A stretch of DNA of 7,826 nt from Prevotellaceae bacterium UBA4336. GTDB lineage: Bacteria; Bacteroidota; Bacteroidia; Bacteroidales; Bacteroidaceae. The notes beneath the pieces were generated by a model that saw nothing but the letters and a program-made list of their open reading frames with translations, was not told the DNA's origin and did no database searches. The position numbers and the translations under genes are program-made. Positions 1 to 5,129 of the stretch are shown here, piece by piece. How positions within the stretch are numbered: the first letter of the stretch is position 1; each line of letters opens with the position of its first letter. The stretch is from NCBI GenBank assembly GCA_002394305.1, contig DGTM01000067.1:25657-33482 (forward strand), in the 5' to 3' direction.

Positions 1-294
1 AACTTCGAGTGGACCGACATGTATGCCCGTATGGCAAAGGAGGCCCGCGAGGAAGGTTTCCCCGAGATTGCCGAGAAGTTCGAGCAGGTGGCTGCCATCG
101 AGAAGCATCATGAGGAGCGTTACCGCAAGCTCCTGAAGAACATCGAGGACGAGATTGTCTTCTCGCGCGACGGCGACGTCATCTGGCAATGCGCTAACTG
201 CGGACACATCGTCATCGGCAAGAAGGCGCCCGAGGTTTGTCCCGTCTGCGACCACCCGCAGAGCTACTTCCAGATTAAGGCAGAGAACTATTAA
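1..294 (+). CDS. rbr: Rubrerythrin, C-terminal part (5' end outside window)
   Basis: The frame is open from base 1, so this is the last 97 residues of a longer protein; a full rubrerythrin is about 190 residues. Rubrerythrins are cytoplasmic non-haem diiron peroxidases that reduce hydrogen peroxide in anaerobes, taking electrons through a rubredoxin-like domain. Visible are the last helix of the diiron four-helix bundle with an E-x-x-H ligand motif (fragment residues 34-37, followed by HEERY), then a rubredoxin-like iron site with two C-x-x-C pairs (C64/C67 in CANCG and C80/C83 in CPVC), and the usual aromatic end near SYFQIKAENY. The stop TAA at 292-294 directly abuts the stop of the convergent gene. 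The promoter and start are not in the window. The family call is secure; the in-frame ATG at 19 is internal, not the real start. Confidence 0.95.
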   Translation, partial: NFEWTDMYARMAKEAREEGFPEIAEKFEQVAAIEKHHEERYRKLLKNIEDEIVFSRDGDVIWQCANCGHIVIGKKAPEVCPVCDHPQSYFQIKAENY

Positions 295-927
295 TTATAT
301 CAGCAGCGACAGGACGGCTCCCCAATGAGCGATGGCACCGAGCAGGACGAAGACGTGCCAGATGGCATGGTAGTGGGGCCGTTCGTCGTGGGCAAAGAAA
401 TAGGTGCCTGCGGTGTAGGCGATGCCTTCGGCAACAATAAGCCAGAGCGTCAAGGGCGTCAGGAGCTTTATCACCGGTTCGGCGATAAGGACGATGCTCC
501 ATCCCATAATGAGATAGATGGCGAGCGAGAGCCGGGGCCAAAGGCCAAGGGCTACAATTTTATACACGGCTCCGGCAATGACAAGCAGCCACTGCAGGGC
601 GAAGACCGTCCAGCCGAGCCAGCCGCCCACTACGCCGACGAGGATTGGCGTATAGGAACAGGCTATCATGACGTAGATGCTGATGTGGTCGCACTTGCGC
701 AGCGCCCGCTTCAGCCGTCCTTCGTGTACCCAATGATAGGCCGTGCTGCTGAGGAACATGAAGAACATGCCGAAGAGGAAGCAGACAACGCCGAACAGCA
801 TCTGCCAGCCCGCGTCGGCTGCCAGCCAAATGAACCAGATGGAGCTCAGCGCAAAGACCGCTCCGCAAAGGTGCGTCCAGGTGTTGCCCTGCTCAGCCTT
901 TTGTGGCCAAAACCGCTTCGATTGCAT
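295..927 (-). CDS. Hemolysin III / PAQR-family integral membrane protein
   Basis: This 210-residue protein of about seven hydrophobic segments matches the bacterial hemolysin III (YqfA/TrhA) branch of the PAQR superfamily, and the length is normal. The metal-site residues of the superfamily are present: S61-x3-H65 (STAYH) at the end of the second segment, D80 (KCDHISIY) in the third, and H187-x3-H191 (HAIWH) in the last, with SYTP at 91-94. Animal and bacterial PAQR proteins are linked to membrane fluidity, and some eukaryotic ones hydrolyse ceramide; the substrate here is unknown and haemolytic activity should not be assumed from the name. ATG at 927 is the only usable start before the conserved TWTHL region. 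It lies inside the preceding acyltransferase gene (35-base overlap), has no Shine-Dalgarno sequence, and suggests translational coupling in one operon. The stop abuts that of rubrerythrin. Confidence 0.93.
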   Translation of the reverse strand: MQSKRFWPQKAEQGNTWTHLCGAVFALSSIWFIWLAADAGWQMLFGVVCFLFGMFFMFLSSTAYHWVHEGRLKRALRKCDHISIYVMIACSYTPILVGVVGGWLGWTVFALQWLLVIAGAVYKIVALGLWPRLSLAIYLIMGWSIVLIAEPVIKLLTPLTLWLIVAEGIAYTAGTYFFAHDERPHYHAIWHVFVLLGAIAHWGAVLSLLI

Positions 928-3397
928 TTTGTGTCTGCTTGGATAGTTCCTCGTATGTCTGTCCTGCCGATGGTTTTATTTGTGGCAGGTACGTCACTTC
1001 GATGTGTTTCGGGCTCATGAAGCGGCTGCCGCGTGGCAAGGCTTCGTAGGCGCCACGGATGCAGACAGGCACGATGGGTACGTCGAGTTCCTTGGCAAGG
1101 ATGGCGAAGGTCTTCTTGAAGGGAACCATGTCGCCGTCGTGCGTGCGGGCTCCCTCTGGGAAGATGACGATGCGATGCCCTTCCCTGAGCACCTTGGCAA
1201 GCTTCAGGATGGAGTTCTTCAGGTTGGCGCGTTCCATGACGATGATGTTGCTCTTCGCAGCCATGCGCCTCAGCTTCTCGCCCCGGACGTGCTCCTCTGT
1301 TGCGTAGAAGAAGTATTCGCCGAGCGCCCGCCATGGCAGTCCGGACAGTGTGAGCGGTCCGTCGACGAAGCTCTGGTGGTTGGGGGCAAGGATGCAGGCG
1401 CCCTTTTCCGGGATGTTCTTCTGTCCCTTTATCGACAGTGTGTTGTAGAGGCGGAAGTACCATTTGAAGAGACGCGAGATGAAGCGATAGGCGAAGTCGG
1501 CCGTAGGCAGGCACAGAGCATCGGCCTCTTCGTGGAGAAGCTGGTGCCAGTCCACGTCCTCCGCCTCCATCCGCGTCTTCTGGGCGGCAACGTAGCGGGC
1601 AAGGGCCTCCACAGTCGGGAAGCCCGGCATCTCGTCCGCCCCGACGGACGTGCCAAAGGTTCTCTCGATGAAGTCCTGAAGGCTGACCTTGTCGAGCGAG
1701 TCGAGCGCAAGGTCTGTCTCGACGTGGTCGGAAGCATGCACCGTGATGCCTTTCTCCGACTCGATGAAGCGCTTCAGCAGAAGGTACTCCTCGAAGTCCG
1801 GTTCGCGCAGCTCCTCCCGCTCTTTGCTTCTTGCACCGCGTTCTTCCTTCAGTATGGCCTGGAGCTTGTAGCGCTGCAGCTTGTCGAGCCTCGTGCGAGG
1901 CAGTTCGCCGCGATAGACAAGCACGTTCATTATCTTCTTGTAGGCCGAGACGGTCATGTTGTACGGTTCGAGCACCTCACGCTTCAGGCGGGCAGTGACC
2001 TCGCTGTCGGTCAGCGTGGCGCTCCATGCCGGCTGCGGCACGATGATGGCACGCAGCATGTCGCCGTCCTGAACGACGGCAGCTTCCTTCACCAGCGCGT
2101 CGTACTTCTCCAGCTTGTACTCTATCTCGCTGGGCTGCACGTTCTTGCCGTTGCTGAGCACAATGATTTCCTTCGTGCGGCCGGTTATGGTGACGCGTCC
2201 GACGGAGTCGAACGTGGCGAGGTCGCCTGTATGCAGGTAGCCGTCGCTGTCGATGACCTGCGCCGTCTCCTCGGGACGGTTGTAGTAGCCCTTCATCAGG
2301 TTCGGACCTTTGACGCAGAGCTCGCCGTCGACCAGTTTGCAGTCCACACCGGGGAGGGGCAGACCGGAGCAACCGGGAATGATGTCGCCAGGGCGCGTGA
2401 AGGCGATGATGGGAGCTGTCTCGGTCATGCCGTAGCCTTCGAGCACATCAAGGCCGAGTGTGCGCAGCCCCTCGCCTATCTCCCTGTCGAGCGCAGCGCC
2501 GCCGCTGACCAGATAGTCTATGTGCCCCCCCATCTTCTTCCGCACGGAACGGAAGACAAGGCGGCTGAGCGGCCGGAACTTGGCTACACGGCAAAGGGCA
2601 AAGAGCATGCGGGCCACCGCCGACTGGTCTATCTTCTTCTTGATGCCGACATACAGCGTCTGCCAGAGCCGGGGCACGCCTATCATGATGCTGACCTGCC
2701 CGCGGCAGAGCGTGTCCATGATGTCCGGTCCGGAAAGCGAAGGGCTGATGGCTATGCCGCCGCCCATGTAGAGCGGAGCGATGAGCGAGCCCATCAAGGG
2801 CAGGACGTGGTGGAGCGGCAGCAAGACAAGTGCACGCCGCTGGGGCGTATAGATGGGAACGTCGTACGACACACTGTTCACATTGGCTTTCAGGTTGGCA
2901 TAGCTGAGCATGACGCCTTTCGGCGAACCCGTCGTGCCGGAGGTGTAGATGATGACGGCTATGTTGTCGTTGTCCGGCTCGCTGAGGGCCGTCCAGGGCA
3001 GGACGCTTGTCATCGGCTCTCCGTCGAGCGAGAGGCACTCGTCATCGTCTATCAAGAAGACGCTCGGCTCGCTCTCGGCCTCGGCCTCCTTGATGGCTTC
3101 CCTGAGCACGGCCTCTCTTTCCTTCGAGACCCACACGGCATCGGGCTGGCAGTCGCGCAGGATATAGGCCACATCGCCCGGAGTGCTCGACGCATCCACG
3201 GGAACGGCAATGCCTTCGTTCAGCCATACGGAAAAGAAGGCGTATGCCCAGCCCTCTCTGTTCTCGCTAAACACGACAGTCTTCGTCTGCCTGCCTTTTG
3301 GTGTCTTCCTGGCGAACTGCGCCACGCGCCGGAGCATCTCGCCGTAGGTCACTTCGTGGCTGCCTGCAATAATGGCTATCTTATTCAAGTCTATCAT
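893..3397 (-). CDS. Fused acyl-AMP ligase, acyl carrier protein and PlsC acyltransferase
   Basis: This 834-residue cytoplasmic or membrane-associated enzyme has three domains. Residues 1 to about 515 are an ANL adenylating enzyme: P-loop YTSGTTGSPKG (151-161), GYGMTE (321-326), HTGD (389-392), GRTKEIIVLSNGKN (406-419) and the C-terminal catalytic lysine K506 after PRTRL. Residues about 535-607 look like an acyl carrier domain with the phosphopantetheine serine S567 in LALDSLDKV. Residues about 640-834 are a PlsC acyltransferase with NHQSFVD (H674-x4-D679) and FPEGAR (746-751). Together these suggest a self-loading enzyme that activates a fatty acid, carries it on its own arm and transfers it to a lysophospholipid or related acceptor. 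E. coli Aas does similar chemistry but has the acyltransferase first and no carrier domain. The start at 3397 gives the natural N-terminus MIDLNKIAI; no Shine-Dalgarno is evident. The gene is first in an operon with the PAQR gene. The acyl substrate cannot be read from the sequence. Confidence 0.93.
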   Translation of the reverse strand: MIDLNKIAIIAGSHEVTYGEMLRRVAQFARKTPKGRQTKTVVFSENREGWAYAFFSVWLNEGIAVPVDASSTPGDVAYILRDCQPDAVWVSKEREAVLREAIKEAEAESEPSVFLIDDDECLSLDGEPMTSVLPWTALSEPDNDNIAVIIYTSGTTGSPKGVMLSYANLKANVNSVSYDVPIYTPQRRALVLLPLHHVLPLMGSLIAPLYMGGGIAISPSLSGPDIMDTLCRGQVSIMIGVPRLWQTLYVGIKKKIDQSAVARMLFALCRVAKFRPLSRLVFRSVRKKMGGHIDYLVSGGAALDREIGEGLRTLGLDVLEGYGMTETAPIIAFTRPGDIIPGCSGLPLPGVDCKLVDGELCVKGPNLMKGYYNRPEETAQVIDSDGYLHTGDLATFDSVGRVTITGRTKEIIVLSNGKNVQPSEIEYKLEKYDALVKEAAVVQDGDMLRAIIVPQPAWSATLTDSEVTARLKREVLEPYNMTVSAYKKIMNVLVYRGELPRTRLDKLQRYKLQAILKEERGARSKEREELREPDFEEYLLLKRFIESEKGITVHASDHVETDLALDSLDKVSLQDFIERTFGTSVGADEMPGFPTVEALARYVAAQKTRMEAEDVDWHQLLHEEADALCLPTADFAYRFISRLFKWYFRLYNTLSIKGQKNIPEKGACILAPNHQSFVDGPLTLSGLPWRALGEYFFYATEEHVRGEKLRRMAAKSNIIVMERANLKNSILKLAKVLREGHRIVIFPEGARTHDGDMVPFKKTFAILAKELDVPIVPVCIRGAYEALPRGSRFMSPKHIEVTYLPQIKPSAGQTYEELSKQTQNAIEAVLATKG

Positions 3398-3484
3398 GTC
3401 TCATTCGTGTATTGTTTGCGGCACTGCCTTGACTCAGGCGTCCCCGCCACCTGTCTCATAAGGATTGTTTGGGCGTTTCCGCTG

Positions 3485-3515
3485 CAAAGGTACGAAAAAG
3501 CGAGGGAAGTACAAA
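3485..3515 (-). promoter_or_regulatory. Bacteroidota-type promoter of the acyltransferase-PAQR operon
   Basis: On the minus strand TTTG (3515-3512), a spacer of exactly 19 bases and TACCTTTG (3492-3485) match the Bacteroidota sigma-ABfr consensus TTTG-N19-21-TAnnTTTG perfectly. Transcription would start near 3478, leaving a leader of about 80 bases before the ATG at 3397. The bases after the -7 box (TACCTTTGCAGCGG) resemble the second candidate promoter at 3742-3749. The leader also holds a 21-codon upstream frame, described in the findings. Confidence 0.85.
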
Positions 3516-3536
3516 AGGAAAACATGTTTTTCTTTT
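3513..3536. promoter_or_regulatory. 24-bp dyad overlapping the -33 element, possible operator
   Basis: The arms AAAAGGAAAA (3513-3522) and TTTTTCTTTT (3527-3536) pair over 10 positions, nine Watson-Crick and one G-T, around CATG. The inner 12 bases AAAACATGTTTT are a perfect palindrome. The dyad overlaps the TTTG element (3512-3515) of the minus-strand promoter, where a repressor or activator would act. It could instead be an AT-rich hairpin ending transcripts from the small-gene cassette, but the stem is weak for that. No binding protein is known. Confidence 0.35.
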
Positions 3537-3580
3537 TATTTCCGAACGCACAAGCAGCTCTTCATCGTATCGGTTCGCAA
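3536..3580 (+). repeat. Diverged 45-bp direct repeat, copy 1
   Basis: This stretch aligns without gaps to 5130-5174 in the same orientation, 32 of 45 bases identical by hand count. The best part is the first 25 bases, 21 of 25, ending in the shared AAGCAGCTC; GGTTCG is shared near the end. The stop codon of the small frame at 3562-3720 lies inside this copy. The two copies bracket the small-gene cassette. They may be an old duplication, a family of interspersed repeats or worn attachment-site flanks. Confidence 0.45.
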
Positions 3581-3720
3581 TCGTCAATCAACGGGATCAG
3601 CTCCAACAGCCTCTTCCCATCAATCTCGAATTCCTCAAGCACAGCATTGCCATCCTTGAATCGGCGTATTTCATTCGTGAAATGCTCGTCGCATTGTGAG
3701 GCATAGTCCTGTTCGGACAA
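3562..3720 (-). CDS. Small conserved-looking frame without an ATG, fourth cassette member
   Basis: No ATG opens this frame, but its composition is strongly protein-like: 52 acidic residues from a TTG at 3720, with LSEQDYASQCDEHF near the start, EIRRFKDGN, EEFEIDGKRLLELIPLIDD and the end CEPIR. It is read in the same direction as the three genes before it, 61 bases after the last stop. TTG is a plausible start: AAGG lies 9 bases upstream and a TACCTTTG box lies at 3749-3742. Alternatively the ATA at 3735, which would give RYYFLSEQDY, is a mutated ATG and the gene is newly broken. A TAG at 3741-3739 closes the frame upstream. I do not recognise a family. It may be an accessory protein of the ADP-ribosyltransferase cassette. 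Confidence 0.5.
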   Translation of the reverse strand: MSEQDYASQCDEHFTNEIRRFKDGNAVLEEFEIDGKRLLELIPLIDDCEPIR

Positions 3721-3741
3721 GAAATAATACCTTATCCGCTA

Positions 3742-3749
3742 CAAAGGTA
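3742..3749 (-). promoter_or_regulatory. TACCTTTG promoter-like box before the small frame
   Basis: TACCTTTG is a perfect -7 core. The surrounding plus-strand bases TCCGCTACAAAGGTAGTGAAAG closely resemble those around the strong promoter box at 3485-3492 (CCGCTGCAAAGGTACGAAAAAG). No good TTTG is seen 19-21 bases upstream, so only half of the promoter is supported. Transcription would begin near 3735, very close to the candidate start codons of the small frame. Confidence 0.45.
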
Positions 3750-3781
3750 GTGAAAGGTTCGAGCTCAGAAGATGGCTTATC

Positions 3782-3997
3782 CTACATCCTTCCTGTGGCA
3801 AGCTCTCTGTCAAGATAACTGAAGACGTAAACAGGGCTCTGGAAATAGAGTCCCGTTGCAGGATCCGTCAATTTAGCGTATGTCTCAGAGTTATAGACAG
3901 TGTCAAGCGCTTCATGAAGCGACAAGCCGCGCTCTTCCATCAGCATCAGTACGAGGTCGCGTACAGTGCATTCGTTCATATAGTCTATTGTGCTCAT
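3782..3997 (-). CDS. 71-residue small protein linked to the DUF3990 gene
   Basis: This small, probably alpha-helical cytoplasmic protein contains CTVRDLVLMLMEERGLSLHEAL (about 10-31), then YNSETYAKLTDPATGLYFQSP (about 35-55), VYVFSYLDREL and a short tail. I recall proteins with the YNSETY...GLYFQSP pattern beside DUF3791/DUF3990 pairs in Bacteroidales, but cannot name the family with certainty. Its ATG overlaps the stop of the DUF3990 gene by four bases (ATGA, 3994-3997), so it is translated in direct coupling. Size, position and coupling fit an antitoxin, an adaptor or a specificity subunit for the enzyme encoded before it. That role is inference. Confidence 0.82.
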   Translation of the reverse strand: MSTIDYMNECTVRDLVLMLMEERGLSLHEALDTVYNSETYAKLTDPATGLYFQSPVYVFSYLDRELATGRM

Positions 3998-4470
3998 AGG
4001 CGCCTCAACATTTTAATGGCTTTCTCGCTTCCGAAGAAATATTGAAAAGTGATGCCTTTCATGTATTTTAGGCGTTCGAGAAAGGTTTCCATATTGATAT
4101 TCTGCTCTATGACATTGCGGATTTGAGCCCCTACTTTGTCATTCGCTATAGGGCCATAGACAACATCGTAGTCATGAATGTTTTTTGCATTCTTGTTCTG
4201 CCGGTTGGCAAGGATGAACGTTGCCCAGTCTTTGGTATAACCGTCGAAACGCATGAACCGCAAAGTTCCATCGTTCAGACAAGCTTCGTCGAACTCATAG
4301 CTTTGAACTACAGAGTGTCCGCCGGACAACCGCACCTTGAAATTAGCCATTGCCTCTGCTTGTGCCTCTGAGTCTGTCAGATAGAATCCGCAACCGAAGT
4401 CCTTGCCGCGCTGGGATTGGTTCAGCTCAATAGCCTGGAAATCCGTGTTTGTACCATGATAGAGTGTCAT
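3994..4470 (-). CDS. DUF3990 ADP-ribosyltransferase-like protein, probable toxin
   Basis: This 158-residue protein looks like the DUF3990 family, which belongs to the ADP-ribosyltransferase fold. Visible are LYHGTN at the very start (H5), RGKDFGCGFYLTDS (21-34) with the GFYLT motif (Y30), a central DWATFILANR (81-90) and the family-typical YDVVYGPIANDKV (101-113). These would supply the NAD-binding H and Y; the third catalytic position is unclear, and Q143 in ITFQYFFGSEKA is a candidate. It would transfer ADP-ribose from NAD to an unknown target (protein, nucleic acid or metabolite). The ATG overlaps the stop of the DUF3791 gene by four bases, and its own stop overlaps the start of the next gene by four. 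The genes are AT-richer than both flanks, consistent with acquisition as a unit. The toxin role is inference from fold and arrangement. Confidence 0.85.
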   Translation of the reverse strand: MTLYHGTNTDFQAIELNQSQRGKDFGCGFYLTDSEAQAEAMANFKVRLSGGHSVVQSYEFDEACLNDGTLRFMRFDGYTKDWATFILANRQNKNAKNIHDYDVVYGPIANDKVGAQIRNVIEQNINMETFLERLKYMKGITFQYFFGSEKAIKMLRRL

Positions 4471-4691
4471 GCGAGCGCCCCTCCATGACGCTGGCAGTAA
4501 CCCGCCATATTTTGCACCATGTCCTCAAAACTTTGGGTATGAGCAATGTTGTACTGCTCATCCAGAAAGTCGATAGCCTTGTAGCGGCTCAGATAGCGAT
4601 AAGCCTGCACCGTCGACAAACCGAAACGGCGAGCAAACTCGCTGATGAAAATGACGATGTATTCTGCTTTGTTTTGAGTCTCTTGTGGCAT
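4467..4691 (-). CDS. DUF3791-type small protein, probable antitoxin or regulator
   Basis: This 74-residue helical protein is first in the cassette. It shows YIVIFISEFARRFGLSTVQA (11-30), RYLSRYKAIDFLDEQY (32-47), the family-like IAHTQSFEDMV (49-59) and a GGAL end. The stretch RRFGLSTVQAYRYLSRYKA resembles a helix-turn-helix, as expected of a small protein that binds DNA or a partner. DUF3791 proteins commonly precede DUF3990 genes, which suggests they work together; the biochemical function is not established to my knowledge. The start at 4691 has an AAGGAAG ribosome-binding sequence 7 bases upstream. A promoter-like box at 4724-4731 sits inside an inverted repeat that this protein, or its complex with the transferase, might bind. 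Confidence 0.82.
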   Translation of the reverse strand: MPQETQNKAEYIVIFISEFARRFGLSTVQAYRYLSRYKAIDFLDEQYNIAHTQSFEDMVQNMAGYCQRHGGALA

Positions 4692-4698
4692 AATGTAT

Positions 4699-4705
4699 CT
4701 TCCTT
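4699..4705 (-). promoter_or_regulatory. Ribosome-binding site of the DUF3791 gene
   Basis: AAGGAAG lies 7 bases before the ATG at 4691. It stands out because the neighbouring lipid genes show no clear Shine-Dalgarno sequence, and it supports the chosen start. Confidence 0.6.
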
Positions 4706-4710
4706 TTACA

Positions 4711-4746
4711 TAAGATTCCGTTGCAAATGTACTAAAAAGAATCTTA
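4711..4746 (-). promoter_or_regulatory. Cassette promoter framed by an 8-bp inverted repeat
   Basis: On the minus strand TACATTTG (4731-4724) matches the TAnnTTTG -7 consensus and would start transcription near 4717, about 26 bases before the first ATG. The -33 element is weak. A perfect 8-bp inverted repeat, TAAGATTC (4711-4718) and GAATCTTA (4739-4746), flanks the box; one arm covers the predicted start point, the other the spacer. A related TAAGAATC follows at 4754-4761. This is the geometry of an autoregulatory operator, as known for toxin-antitoxin operons. Binding is inferred. Confidence 0.55.
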
Positions 4747-4828
4747 AATGAAGTAAGAATCTCCGAAAATGTTTAATGACAAGGCAAAATATCAGCACTT
4801 CGCCATCTTTTCGTGCTTGAAACGTCAT

Positions 4829-4939
4829 AAAAAAAACGTGAGCAATCTACTTCGCTTACGCAATCTGAGGTTTTCTTGCTCTGGATGGGCGTCACTCTTC
4901 GGGATGCCGAGCGGGGGGGAAGCCTCAAGCGCAAGCGGA
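4829..4939 (-). other. Structured element with alternative hairpins and a T8 tract
   Basis: On the minus strand CGCTTGCGC (4937-4929) can pair with GCGTAAGCG (4861-4853), nine pairs with one G-U. The stem continues through TTGAGG (4928-4923) with CCTCAG (4870-4865) after a three-base bulge. The same CGTAAGC can instead pair with GCTCACG (4843-4837), six pairs with one mismatch, directly before eight T (4836-4829), which resembles an intrinsic terminator. A smaller inner hairpin joins 4888-4893 and 4903-4908, better on the plus strand. The element could be an attenuator-like leader, a small RNA or a dispersed palindromic repeat. Neither strand is clearly favoured in all stems. Confidence 0.4.
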
Positions 4940-5080
4940 ACCTGATGATTTCTTTCAATTCCCCAATTATCGGAAAACAAGAATCAAAAGCGGACGTCCT
5001 TTACCTAAAGGTAGAAAGCAACATAATATATCTGCGTGAATGTAACTTTCATTTGGCTGCAGAAGTATGAAAAGTTTTTT

Positions 5081-5100
5081 TGTTCGCAAATTTATGAACA
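5081..5100. promoter_or_regulatory. 20-bp dyad TGTTCnnAAATTTnnGAACA with promoter-like box
   Basis: Sixteen of twenty positions are symmetric, with perfect TGTTC and GAACA arms and an AAATTT core. The minus strand within it reads TAAATTTG (5094-5087), matching the TAnnTTTG -7 consensus, though no clear -33 element is present. This is a good candidate for a dimeric regulator site. It could control a minus-strand transcript running into the structured element, or the SNF2 gene to its right. No regulator can be named. Confidence 0.4.
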
Positions 5101-5129
5101 ATTATTTGAGAGAAAAAGAAAACAATGTG

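Larger units (their letters stand above)
4762..5129. other. Gene-free stretch between the cassette and the SNF2 gene
   Basis: I see no convincing gene here. The stretch holds a long structured element with an A8 tract (4829-4940), a short palindrome TACCT-aa-AGGTA (5002-5013 with its flanks), a 20-bp dyad with a promoter-like box (5081-5100) and a run of seven G at 4913-4919. A minus-strand frame at 4773-4958 is arginine- and serine-rich and follows the hairpin sequence, so I consider it spurious. A plus-strand frame at 4945-5070 is noted in the findings. The stretch is AT-rich towards its right end. Confidence 0.7.

Noticed and set aside
325..1020. 231-residue plus-strand frame
   Set aside because: It is antisense to the PAQR gene and the end of the lipid enzyme; its composition is atypical and it crosses two real genes.
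3465..3699. Two plus-strand frames of 64 and 76 residues
   Set aside because: They cross the minus-strand promoter and lie antisense to the protein-like small frame at 3562-3720, which explains their open length.
980..3706. 908-residue open frame on the plus strand
   Set aside because: It lies antisense to the fused lipid enzyme, whose catalytic motifs are intact. The long frame is a product of GC-rich codon use and has no recognisable domain.
4449..4751. 100-residue plus-strand frame
   Set aside because: It is antisense to the DUF3791 gene and its promoter and has no family resemblance.
4773..4958. 61-residue minus-strand frame starting MKEIIRFRLRLRLPP
   Set aside because: Its Arg/Ser-rich sequence follows the hairpin arms of the structured element; there is no ribosome-binding sequence. 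A repeat-derived frame is more likely.
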